From assembly GCA_020635195.1 (NCBI GenBank), contig JACKAG010000011.1, positions 1 to 64,000 of the forward strand: 64,000 nucleotides of DNA. The letters run 5' to 3'. Positions 16,932 to 24,985 of the stretch are shown here, piece by piece. The stretch is from Deltaproteobacteria bacterium. Lineage in GTDB: Bacteria > Bdellovibrionota_B > Oligoflexia > Oligoflexales > Bog-1112. The notes under the pieces are model-generated. The model had not been told where the DNA came from. It made no database searches and saw only the letters and a program-made list of their open reading frames with translations. The position numbers and the translations under genes are program-made. Positions within the stretch are counted from its first letter, which is position 1, and each line of letters starts with the position of its first letter.

Positions 16932-19048
16932 CACAAAATGTAAGCGTCACCTACGATGACAAAACCCCCCGGATGTTTCTCTGGGCGACACTGATCTTTG
17001 GCCTGATTGGTATGCTGGTGGGGGTCCTGATTGCTCTTCAGCTGGCCTGGTGGCCAGCCAATGCCGGAATCAGCTGGCTGACGTTTGGAAGACTCAGACC
17101 ACTTCACACAAACGCAATGGTTTTCGCCTTTTCAGCAAACGCATTTTTTGCAGGAATGTACTACTGTACACAGCGGCTTTTAGCCACCAGAATGTGGAGT
17201 GATAAGCTCTCAGCCATTCATTTCTGGGGATGGCAGTTGATTATCCTTCTGGTCACCATCAGTCTGCCTCTGGGGATAACCCAGAGCAAAGAATATGCAG
17301 AAATGGAATGGTGGATCGATATCCCGATAGCTATCATCTGGGTTATCATGTCAGTCAATTTTTTTGCAACCATTGCCATCCGCAAAATTCGCCATCTGTA
17401 TGTTGCCATCTGGTTTTTTATCGGTTCTATCCTCACCATTGCGATGCTGCATGTGGTCAATGCCCTTGCCATACCTGTCGACTGGTTTCACAGTTATCCG
17501 GCTTTATCCGGAGTTAAAGATGCTCTGGTTCAGTGGTGGTATGGACATAATGCAGTCGGATTTCTGCTGACGACACCATTTCTGGGCCTGATGTACTATT
17601 TTGTCCCAAAGGCTGCGAATCAGCCTGTCTATTCATATCGTTTATCCATCATCCATTTCTGGTCCCTTATTTTTATTTATATCTGGGCTGGCCCTCATCA
17701 TCTCCTCTATACAGCACTGCCTGAATGGATTCAGTCTCTGGGTATGGTCTTCAGTCTGATGCTCATTGCTCCATCCTGGGGAGGAATGCTCAACGGCCTT
17801 CTGACCATGCGGGGAGTCTGGCATAAAGTCCGGACAGACCCTATCCTGAAATTTTTTGTTCTGTCTCTCACATTCTATGGCATGGCGACCCTCGAAGGGC
17901 CTCTGATGTCCATTAAATCACTGAATCTCATTACCCATTACACGGATTACACCATTGCTCATGTCCACGGAGGTGCCCTCGGGTGGCTTGGCGGACTTGT
18001 CTTCGGAATGACCTATTATCTGGTTCCCAGGCTCTGGAAAACAGAGCTCTACAGTGTCAGACTGGCCAATCAGCATTTCTGGTCTTCCCTTATCGGCATA
18101 CTCCTCTATGTCACCTCTATGTGGGCAGCCGGAATTACACAGGCCCTTATGTGGTTTGCTGAAGACGAATCAGGACTCTTGCGTTATCCGATTTTTATGG
18201 AAACCGTTCAGGCGATCAGTCCTCTTTTCTGGATGCGCTTACTGGGAGGGCTGATCTATGTCTGGGGACTGATCCTTTGTTTCTATAATGTTCTGATGAC
18301 TGTCCGAACAGGCAGCGCTCAGGATAACACTGTCGTCACGGTCAAGATTCATGATCCGCTTCCTCCCAAAACAGGTCATGAAAAGATCGAAAACAAAGGT
18401 CTGATCATGACAGTCCTGGCATTTGTGGCGGTCCTGATCGGCGGAATTGTCGAATTTATGCCAACATTCTTTATCGACTCTGTCATTCCGAAAACCGCAG
18501 GAATCAGACCCTATACACCCCTGGAGCTGGCCGGACGGGATCTTTACGTCAGAGAAGGCTGCCATAACTGCCACTCTCAGATGATACGAACCTACGAAAA
18601 AGAAATCAGACGTTATGGCAGGGTTTCTGAAGCAGGTGAATTTATCTATGACTTCCCATCTCAGTGGGGCTCTAAGCGGACAGGGCCGGACTTGCACCGG
18701 ACAGGAGGCAAGTATCCTGACCTGTGGCACTATAACCATATGAGAGATCCGCGGTCGACATCTCCGGGTTCTATCATGCCAGCATACCCTTGGCTTGCCA
18801 GCCGTAAAGCAGACCTTGCCATCCTTCCACGCAAGCTGACTGTTATGAAAATGCTGGGAGTTCCCTACACAGACGAGGACATTGCATCCGCAACAGAGCA
18901 GGCTCGCATGCAAAGCCGCAAACACTACGATCAGCTGAAAAAAGATGTCCGGGACGAGCTGACAGAGGACAGTGAGCTGATCGCACTGATCGCCTACCTG
19001 CAACGCCTCGGAACACGAGAGGAACACAGCAATGGAGGGTCTGAGTGA
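16928..19048 (+). CDS. ccoNO: cbb3-type cytochrome c oxidase, CcoN-CcoO fusion
   Basis: A 706-residue polypeptide joining catalytic subunit I to the monohaem cytochrome subunit II. Residues 1 to about 465 are CcoN, the 12-helix haem-copper core, with haem/CuB histidines in RPLHTNAMVF, WYGHNAVGF, PHHLLYTALPEW and TIAHVHGGALGWLG. A linker leads to CcoO: one helix near 490-510, haem c motif C545-H-N-C-H549, and PSQWGSKRTGPDLHRTGG followed by SPGSIMPAYPWL with the axial Met. No stop or frameshift interrupts the join. Fused CcoNO is known in some lineages, including Bdellovibrio relatives, but is uncommon. ATG 16928 is chosen because it overlaps the ccoS stop. Confidence 0.95.
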   Translation: MTQNVSVTYDDKTPRMFLWATLIFGLIGMLVGVLIALQLAWWPANAGISWLTFGRLRPLHTNAMVFAFSANAFFAGMYYCTQRLLATRMWSDKLSAIHFWGWQLIILLVTISLPLGITQSKEYAEMEWWIDIPIAIIWVIMSVNFFATIAIRKIRHLYVAIWFFIGSILTIAMLHVVNALAIPVDWFHSYPALSGVKDALVQWWYGHNAVGFLLTTPFLGLMYYFVPKAANQPVYSYRLSIIHFWSLIFIYIWAGPHHLLYTALPEWIQSLGMVFSLMLIAPSWGGMLNGLLTMRGVWHKVRTDPILKFFVLSLTFYGMATLEGPLMSIKSLNLITHYTDYTIAHVHGGALGWLGGLVFGMTYYLVPRLWKTELYSVRLANQHFWSSLIGILLYVTSMWAAGITQALMWFAEDESGLLRYPIFMETVQAISPLFWMRLLGGLIYVWGLILCFYNVLMTVRTGSAQDNTVVTVKIHDPLPPKTGHEKIENKGLIMTVLAFVAVLIGGIVEFMPTFFIDSVIPKTAGIRPYTPLELAGRDLYVREGCHNCHSQMIRTYEKEIRRYGRVSEAGEFIYDFPSQWGSKRTGPDLHRTGGKYPDLWHYNHMRDPRSTSPGSIMPAYPWLASRKADLAILPRKLTVMKMLGVPYTDEDIASATEQARMQSRKHYDQLKKDVRDELTEDSELIALIAYLQRLGTREEHSNGGSE

Positions 19049-19230
19049 TGTTTAAGCAAGTCCTTGCCCAGGCAGACCTTGTCGTCGGCCCTGGTCTTGC
19101 CCTTATCCTTTTTTTCTCGGTTATGTGCGGAGCCATCCTGTGGGTCTTCCGGCAACAGTCCGGACAGATCTACCAGGCAGCTGCCCAGATTCCTTTCTCT
19201 GACGACCACAAACATGATGAGGGGACCTGA
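19048..19230 (+). CDS. ccoQ: cbb3 oxidase small subunit CcoQ/FixQ-like
   Basis: A 60-residue protein with one membrane helix (VVGPGLALILFFSVMCGAILWVF) followed by a polar His/Asp-rich tail (DDHKHDEGT), typical of CcoQ, which stabilises the oxidase complex. The ATG overlaps the ccoNO stop (TGATG), with GGAGGG about 12 nt upstream; the GTG at 19045 is an alternative. It sits between ccoNO and ccoP as in classical operons. Confidence 0.8.
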   Translation: MFKQVLAQADLVVGPGLALILFFSVMCGAILWVFRQQSGQIYQAAAQIPFSDDHKHDEGT

Positions 19231-19232
19231 CC

Positions 19233-19817
19233 ATGAGCGACCAGGGACAAGACAATCCGGAACGTCCCCACGTCACAGACGGCATCCGGGAATATGACAA
19301 TCCCCTGCCCCGCTGGTGGCTGGGACTCTTTATTTTCTGTATCATTTATGGTCTTATCTACCTCCTTTATTTCCATATCGGCGATGGGACCAGCCTGGAA
19401 GAAAACATGAATGCAGATATGATTGCTGTCAAAGCTCGCACACAGACAGAGAGCCCGGAGGGAAGCGAAGAAGGCTCACCATCGGGAGAAGATCAGGCCA
19501 GCTTAGCGAAACATATGCAGGATGAGTCTGTCATTGCCGCAGGAAAAGTTCACTACGATACCTATTGTAGTCCCTGTCACAGACCAGATCTTGGAGGTTT
19601 AATTGGCCCGAATCTGGTCGATGACCACTGGTTACACGGATGCACCCCGGAAGCCATTATGAAAGTCGTAGACGAAGGTGTCCCGGAGAAAGGCATGGCC
19701 TCATGGGGTCCTATCCTTGGCAAAAAGAAAATCACCGAAGTGGTGGCCTATATTCTTTCCATGCAGGGTTCTGAACCTCCGGAGCCAAAAGAGAAGCAGG
19801 GGGTTCGCTGTCCGTGA
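19233..19817 (+). CDS. ccoP: cbb3 oxidase subunit CcoP, short single-haem form
   Basis: A 194-residue cytochrome c subunit. The N-terminal motif (DGIREYDNPLPRWWLGLFIFC) and its membrane helix at about 27-47 are characteristic of CcoP, and an acidic linker follows. Only one haem c site is present, C112-S-P-C-H116, with a candidate axial Met in KGMASWGP. Typical CcoP is about 300 residues with two haems, so one cytochrome domain is missing here. There is no frameshift: the next gene begins by overlapping this stop. It passes electrons from soluble cytochromes towards CcoO. Confidence 0.92.
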   Translation: MSDQGQDNPERPHVTDGIREYDNPLPRWWLGLFIFCIIYGLIYLLYFHIGDGTSLEENMNADMIAVKARTQTESPEGSEEGSPSGEDQASLAKHMQDESVIAAGKVHYDTYCSPCHRPDLGGLIGPNLVDDHWLHGCTPEAIMKVVDEGVPEKGMASWGPILGKKKITEVVAYILSMQGSEPPEPKEKQGVRCP

Positions 19818-21193
19818 GTGAGCCATTGCCTACCGGAACGGGACAGACTCACGCTCCGACCATCCACCCTGACGGCAAAAGGCGCTGGATTTATCCTGAC
19901 CGTCGAAAAGGTCACTACTCAGCAAAAAGGCAAAAACTCGCCTTTCTGCTGATTCTTATTTATCTTTGCGTACCTTTTCTCAGCTTTAATGGCCTCCCTC
20001 TTTTACGCATCGATATGATGAGTCAGGTCATCAGCTTCTTTGGTCAGAGTTTTCGCTTTCGGGATGCCAGTTATCTTTTCTTTCTCTTCGTCATCCCTGC
20101 TCTGACGTTGTTTCTGGTAACTTCTGTCAAAGGCCGCATCTGGTGTGGTTATGCCTGCCCACAAACCGTCTGGACGGACTGGGTAATCCGCCCGATCGAA
20201 GAGCTGCTTGAAGGTCCTGCCGCCCGAAGGAAGGTGACAGACTCCAGACCCTTCAGCTTCGGCATAGCTCTGCGAAAGCTATCCAAGCATGTGATTTTTT
20301 TTATTCTTGCCTCTTTTCTGTCTCATGTTCTGCTGGCATACTTTGTCGATCCTGTTCTCCTCCTGAGCTGGCTTAGCAGTTCCCCGACAGAGCACTGGGG
20401 GACTTTTCTGGCTGTCCTGAGTGTCACTTTCATCATGTACCTGGACTTTGCCTGGTTTCGCGAGCAGTTCTGCGCATTTTTATGTCCCTATGCCCGCTTT
20501 CAGTCTGTGATGATGGACGATCATACGCCTGTTGTCAGCTACGATAGCAGACGGGGTGAGCCTCGGGGAAGACGCGGTGCAGCAAAAGGAGACTGCATTG
20601 ATTGCCAGCTATGCGTCAGAGTCTGTCCGACAGGAATCGATATCCGCAAAGGCCTCCAACTGGAGTGCATCCAGTGTGCCCGCTGCGCAGATGCCTGCAA
20701 TATGGTTATGAAGAATCTCGGGCGCTCCTCTGATCTGATCCGGGAAATATCCTCCGCAGGAGATCAGGGAAAGCAGAAAGATCGCCTGCTCACAAATCTG
20801 AGCAGACCAAAAAATCTGGTCTTTCTGATCCTGCTTATGCTCTTTACAACTCTGTTTATCTGGCGCCTTGCCCATCGTCAGGCTGTCGAAGTGTCGCTCA
20901 CAAGACAGGCTGGACCCGCCTATTCCAGACTGGATGATGGAAGTTATGCGAATCTGTTCCATCTGCACCTGAGTAATACAGAAAACAAGGATCAGAATAT
21001 CCAACTCAACAGTATGACAGAAGGCATCCGGCTCCTTTGCAGTGGTTGCCAGATCCCTCTGAAAGCCTTCGAAGAAAAGAAATTTTCCATACTGGTGATT
21101 GCAGACAGTCCCGGGCATAAAATCGTTCACGTACAGTTTTTACCCGGGGAGCAGTTGCTGGAGATTCCCATGATTCTTCCGGATCAGTCATAA
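19814..21193 (+). CDS. ccoG: cbb3 oxidase accessory protein CcoG (RdxA/FixG, polyferredoxin-like)
   Basis: A 459-residue membrane iron-sulphur protein; CcoG homologues reduce Cu(II) during oxidase maturation. Five membrane helices are interleaved with WCGYACPQTVWTDW, a CxxxCP motif near FCAFLCPYARFQS, and a double ferredoxin cluster at about 273-305 (CIDCQLCVRVCP and CIQCARCADAC). The C-terminal 120 residues form an Ig-like domain typical of the family. The GTG start overlaps the ccoP stop (GTGA). No ccoH follows, so the operon lacks one customary member. Confidence 0.93.
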   Translation: MSEPLPTGTGQTHAPTIHPDGKRRWIYPDRRKGHYSAKRQKLAFLLILIYLCVPFLSFNGLPLLRIDMMSQVISFFGQSFRFRDASYLFFLFVIPALTLFLVTSVKGRIWCGYACPQTVWTDWVIRPIEELLEGPAARRKVTDSRPFSFGIALRKLSKHVIFFILASFLSHVLLAYFVDPVLLLSWLSSSPTEHWGTFLAVLSVTFIMYLDFAWFREQFCAFLCPYARFQSVMMDDHTPVVSYDSRRGEPRGRRGAAKGDCIDCQLCVRVCPTGIDIRKGLQLECIQCARCADACNMVMKNLGRSSDLIREISSAGDQGKQKDRLLTNLSRPKNLVFLILLMLFTTLFIWRLAHRQAVEVSLTRQAGPAYSRLDDGSYANLFHLHLSNTENKDQNIQLNSMTEGIRLLCSGCQIPLKAFEEKKFSILVIADSPGHKIVHVQFLPGEQLLEIPMILPDQS

Positions 21194-21517
21194 AAACACC
21201 TGTTTTTTGATTCCTGTCATACAGATACGCTGAATTTCTCCTGGATAAAGCCCCAGGGGTTCATACAGTCAGTTTTTATCACCCGGATCTTCCAATAACA
21301 ATCCAGAGAGAGTTGAAACGTCTTTGAGTCATTGCTCTATGAGAGTCATAGCAACATCCATATAAAAAGTTCCACCTAATCTTCGCCAGCGCAGCTAACA
21401 GAAAAGTACGAACCGGTCCTGATTCCATATTGACTCATAAATTTATCTCAATTAGTTTTTCAGACTCGTTGCGCATCTTACGGACGTATAACAGATAAAA
21501 CCAGATGAGAGTATTAA
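21194..21517. other. Intergenic region before toxin cassette A
   Basis: 324 bp without a supported gene. Just after the ccoG stop is a weak hairpin (AAAAC/GTTTT arms, 21194-21210 area) with a T-run that may terminate the cco operon. The last 100 bp are AT rich and could hold the cassette promoter, but no convincing -35/-10 pair stands out. Confidence 0.4.
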
Positions 21518-21949
21518 ATGAAATCTATTCACCTGACGCTAGCATGTTGCCTGATCTTTAGTGATTTAGTTTCTGCTGAAAACTGTAAGAAGTACTGGGA
21601 CAGATATCTGATAAAGAAAGAAGAATCTGAGAAAATTGGAGGCGCGGGCACAGCTATCGCTATGGGTGCTGTTTCGTTCTTTCTCCCTGCCGTTGGTACG
21701 CTGGCCGTAGGAGCGGTCGTAGCAGCCACAGCAGCCCTGCTGAATGAGGAGTCAGAAAAAAACAAAAAAAGTTACTACGCTTGCATTAACCATGAAGCAA
21801 GGAAAGCTGAAGAGCTGCGTGCAGAAGAAAATCAACACTGGAAAGAAGAAAACGAAAAACGCCAAAAAGAAAAAGCATCTGAATATCAGGATTACACCCA
21901 TAAAAAAACAAATCATAAACAAGAGGTTTTGAACGATGCTGATCTTTAA
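21518..21949 (+). CDS. Small exported Cys/hydrophobic-hairpin protein, partner of toxin A
   Basis: A 143-residue protein. The signal peptide is MKSIHLTLACCLIFSDLVSA, probably cut before ENCKK. The mature protein has Cys23, a short charged helix, a Gly/Ala-rich hydrophobic hairpin at about 40-75 (containing AGTAIAMG), Cys89 in YYACINHEARK, and a highly charged coiled-coil-like Lys/Glu tail. The same plan and spacing occur in the protein at 46253-46717, again directly upstream of a Pre-toxin-TG toxin. Its end overlaps the toxin start by 14 nt, so expression is probably coupled. I know no described family; a chaperone, membrane-insertion or delivery partner is inference. Confidence 0.72.
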   Translation: MKSIHLTLACCLIFSDLVSAENCKKYWDRYLIKKEESEKIGGAGTAIAMGAVSFFLPAVGTLAVGAVVAATAALLNEESEKNKKSYYACINHEARKAEELRAEENQHWKEENEKRQKEKASEYQDYTHKKTNHKQEVLNDADL

Positions 21950-23249
21950 AAGAACTTTGCTGCTAATCAGTTTTTTACTGATGACATGTCTCATAACAAT
22001 AAGTGGCTACTCTTCAGATGATTACAACTTCAGTTCGACAAATCATGGGAAGCGAGATGAAAATGGAAGTTCAGGAGGTCGTTTCGGAGAAACGGTATGG
22101 AGCTCCGAGAGTCATCAGCGAGCTAAAGAGAGCTGGCGTGCGGAGATAGAGCGTGTAAAAGATCAGGCAGAACGCGATGCAGTCGCAGATATCCCGTATG
22201 TTCCTCGAGTCCCTGAGGTCAAACCGTACACACAAGAGGAACTGGAAGCAGAGGTTAACAAGCATCCAGTCATCCGTAATTTTGATGCAGCAATTGTAAA
22301 AATATATTCATTTAAAGACAGACGAGATCAGATCAAGCAACAAATTCTTGATATGGATAGTTACGAAACTCGGCGGGAGACTGTCGAAGAAGCGACAGAG
22401 TGGGCAAAGTCTTCACGGGAATACTACAAGCAGCAAGAGTTCGAAGCAGGAGATATAGCTATAACTGTAGCAGAAACGTTGCTGGATATTGCTGTAAGCG
22501 TGACTCCGGTTGTCGGTTGGGCCAGAGATTGTTACGAATCCATTCTTGGTAAAGATCTTCTGTCCGGTAAAGCTCTTGATAATACAGAAAGAATCTTAGC
22601 CGTAGCAGGTGCCCTCACCGGAGGATTTGGCAGCAAAATTGGAAAGGCGGCTAAGGTCTTTCAGAAAACCATGAAGATAGAACATGGCTCCGAAACGATT
22701 ATAACAGCGACAAAAATCATAGACTCTGCGAAGAAATGGGACAGTGTACAAAGCCTCATTCATGTGGCCAAAGGCAATTATCAAATCGCTTCTGATGGCA
22801 CTCGAAAGATTGTTTCTGGGATGCACACTAAATTAGGATTTGACAACTTTCTTAAACTTAATGAGCAAGCAGGGAAAAGTTTTAACATCAAGAATGTTAC
22901 AGAGTTTACTTCAGAAAGTATTAACGCTGGCGGAGAAGTTTTAAGTCAGACACTTGGAAATGGTGTCAGAAGACTTCAATTGCCTAGGGATGCTTGGGTA
23001 AATGGTAAAACCTACAATAAAGCTGTCGCTTACAGTGAATCTGAGCAGAAACTGAAAGGTATTAAATCTTTGTTTCCTGATGGCTGGAACGTTTCAAAAA
23101 TAGGCCATGCAACAAACTCAGTAAAGAATTCCTCAACTTCGATAAGGAGTGGTAACTCAATCACAGGAACTTATGAAAACGTCAAAATTCAGATTTTTGT
23201 TGATGGCAATGATAAAATTTTGACTTCCTTTCCAGCTTGGAAGCAATAG
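21936..23249 (+). CDS. Exported polymorphic toxin with Pre-toxin TG domain, C-terminus possibly EndoU-like
   Basis: A 437-residue protein: a hydrophobic signal segment (residues 5-23), a charged helical region to about 170, a Pre-toxin-TG-like domain at about 178-240 (LLDIAVSVTPVVGWARDCY, then LSGKALDNTERILAVAGAL), a linker, and a variable C-terminal module from about 345. The last 90 residues contain IGHATNSV and end with a strand pair and ILTSFPAW, which recalls bacterial EndoU RNase domains that end in I-x-T-x-x-P. Only one of the expected catalytic histidines is clear, so this is tentative. A low-GC gene with its own Shine-Dalgarno follows 11 nt later and is the expected immunity gene. 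Export is by a Sec-type signal; no secretion apparatus is encoded here. Confidence 0.75.
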   Translation: MLIFKRTLLLISFLLMTCLITISGYSSDDYNFSSTNHGKRDENGSSGGRFGETVWSSESHQRAKESWRAEIERVKDQAERDAVADIPYVPRVPEVKPYTQEELEAEVNKHPVIRNFDAAIVKIYSFKDRRDQIKQQILDMDSYETRRETVEEATEWAKSSREYYKQQEFEAGDIAITVAETLLDIAVSVTPVVGWARDCYESILGKDLLSGKALDNTERILAVAGALTGGFGSKIGKAAKVFQKTMKIEHGSETIITATKIIDSAKKWDSVQSLIHVAKGNYQIASDGTRKIVSGMHTKLGFDNFLKLNEQAGKSFNIKNVTEFTSESINAGGEVLSQTLGNGVRRLQLPRDAWVNGKTYNKAVAYSESEQKLKGIKSLFPDGWNVSKIGHATNSVKNSSTSIRSGNSITGTYENVKIQIFVDGNDKILTSFPAWKQ

Positions 23250-23260
23250 GAGCATTAGAA

Positions 23261-23956
23261 ATGAAGTTGAACTTAATCAATGCTAATGAGCTTGTATGGC
23301 ATTCCGTCTCTAAGCGATCTGAAATTGAGCAAGCAATAAGCCAAGTGAATGAAGATCTTGTAGTCTACAAAAACCCAGAATTATTTCAACTTTCTCCATG
23401 GATTCTACCTGAAAATGGAGAAAGGTATTTGGTCTATGCTAGACCTAAAGAGATAAGGAGCAGCCTTTCACAAACTCAATTGAAATTAATCTGGTTCCCA
23501 GAGCCTATCAATAGCAATGGTTGGATAGGACTTGATGACGAGGAACCCTACTGGGAAGTAGATGGGGAAGAAATTCCAGCTAATCGAAACTTACTCAACG
23601 AATTGAAAGTAATAACTTGCAGGATTGTTGAATCTGAATGCAATAAAGATAAGTTTTTGTATTGCCTGGAAGTGTTAAATGTTGAGAGTATTGACGATTT
23701 ATGTAGGGTAAATGCAGAAAATTCGCAGAATCTATCCAAATTATTGAAGACTGGAACTGATACTCACCTTAGCAGGTTTGAAACATCTAAGTTGCTTGTG
23801 CTCTTCACTGGAGAAATGGGTTATTTTGATTGTATTTTCTTCAGAAAGAAAGATTCTGGATTCAGAATGATTTTTTCAGGTCAAATTGGTGAGACGAGTG
23901 AAAAGTATACTCTGGAACACTCTGATTATACGGATGATGAAGTCAGAGATCTTTAA
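23261..23956 (+). CDS. Putative immunity protein for toxin A
   Basis: A 231-residue cytoplasmic protein without signal or membrane segments, acidic and rich in Trp/Tyr/Glu (for example PEPINSNGWIGLDDEEPYWEVDGEE). ATG 23261 has AGGAG 8 nt upstream; the frame opens earlier but inside the toxin end. It is markedly more AT rich than ccoG or the kinase, as is common for immunity genes. I recognise no immunity family by sequence; the call rests on position 11 nt after the toxin and on the parallel arrangement in cassette B. Confidence 0.6.
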   Translation: MKLNLINANELVWHSVSKRSEIEQAISQVNEDLVVYKNPELFQLSPWILPENGERYLVYARPKEIRSSLSQTQLKLIWFPEPINSNGWIGLDDEEPYWEVDGEEIPANRNLLNELKVITCRIVESECNKDKFLYCLEVLNVESIDDLCRVNAENSQNLSKLLKTGTDTHLSRFETSKLLVLFTGEMGYFDCIFFRKKDSGFRMIFSGQIGETSEKYTLEHSDYTDDEVRDL

Positions 23957-23975
23957 AATTCCGAATAAGAACTAG

Positions 23976-24369
23976 GGCGTGTCGTCAGTTAACTTCCTGA
24001 AGATTCTGTGCTATATGATGCTCTCCTGAATCTGGAGGGCTCATGACAGGAAGACGGTACAGTCTCAGAGATGATCAATGGGATAAAATTAAAGATCTTC
24101 TTCCAGGTAGTCATGGCTGGGCAGGTGGAACAGCAAAGGATAACAGAACATTTGTTGAAGCTGTGATCTATCGTTATAGAGCTGGCATTCCCTGGCGCGA
24201 TTTACCAGAGCGATTTGGTTCCTGGAAAAATATTCATCGCCGTCATCAACTGCGGTCTGAATCAGGAGTCTGGGCAAGAGCCTTCCAAACTCTCTGCGAT
24301 GATGCTGACAATGAATATTCATCCTTGGGTAAATTTATGGAGACTGGTGCAGAAAGTACATGGCTCTAA
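23976..24369 (+). pseudogene. IS5-family transposase remnant with left end
   Basis: The frame 24043-24369 encodes 108 residues whose first 90 match the N-terminal part of IS5-type transposases (YSLRDDQWDKI, FVEAVIYRYRAGIPWRDLPERFGSW, WARAFQTLCDDADNEY). After DNEY the sequence departs and stops at once, so the DDE catalytic core is gone. An IS-like left end (GGCGTGTCGTCAGTTA) begins at 23976 after CTAG at 23972-23975. No matching right end is visible before 24407. It lies directly after the immunity gene of cassette A. Confidence 0.75.
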
Positions 24370-24406
24370 CTCTTATCAGAGCCTATTCCGGCATTGAGAC
24401 GCTTTT

Positions 24407-24985
24407 TTATGATTCCTTCAGATCACCCGGTCTGGCCAGCTGAAAGCCTGCAACAGACAAAAGACAATACGCAAGAAAAAACCAGAAGCCCTCACCCAGA
24501 GCACTGATCACCGTAATATTCACCCGCAACTTAAGCGACAAACCAAAGACCTGAAGATGATGCTGACTGATGGCAGGTTGGCTCTGATTCGACAGAAATA
24601 CAAGAAAAATAGCCACGACAAAGACATCTGCCATGGACCATTTACCGATCAGCCCTGTCAGCACACCGATTTTTCGTGCCAGTTCTCTCTTATGCGTCAG
24701 CAGAGCAACAGAGGTCAAAATCCCCTTCAGAACAGGAACAAGCACACTAAAAAGAAAGATTAAAAAAGCCACCAGAAGCTGACCATGCTCCTGTAATTCC
24801 AGTATAGTTGTGATCACGGAGTTCTGCCTGCGAAGAATGCCCATATTAAACTGGCCAAAATCAGAACTAAGGCCGCCATTCATGTCCAGATGCAGAACAG
24901 GAAGCAGCAGCCCAGGCAACAAAAGCAGCATCGATCCGAGAGTCAGCGCCAGAGCGCATTGATTTCTGCCTGTCATATGTTTCAT
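24407..24985 (-). CDS. PqiA-domain membrane protein
   Basis: A 192-residue inner-membrane protein with four predicted helices (LLLLPGLLLPVLHL, LLVAFLIFLFSVLVPVLKGIL, MADVFVVAIFLVFL, GFWFFLAYCLLSVAGF). LGSMLLLLPGLLLPV and LIGKWSMADVFVVAIFL are the hallmark PqiA patterns. E. coli PqiA has two such halves (about 417 residues), whereas this is a single half. PqiA-like proteins partner MCE proteins in envelope lipid transport, but no MCE gene is adjacent. The start overlaps the kinase stop (ATGA), so the two are translationally coupled, an unusual pairing. Confidence 0.8.
   Translation of the reverse strand: MKHMTGRNQCALALTLGSMLLLLPGLLLPVLHLDMNGGLSSDFGQFNMGILRRQNSVITTILELQEHGQLLVAFLIFLFSVLVPVLKGILTSVALLTHKRELARKIGVLTGLIGKWSMADVFVVAIFLVFLSNQSQPAISQHHLQVFGLSLKLRVNITVISALGEGFWFFLAYCLLSVAGFQLARPGDLKES

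Noticed and set aside
18239..19027. 262-codon frame on the minus strand
   Set aside because: It lies fully antisense to ccoNO, whose haem and histidine motifs prove the plus strand; the antisense product has shadow-like Cys/His-rich composition and no ribosome site.
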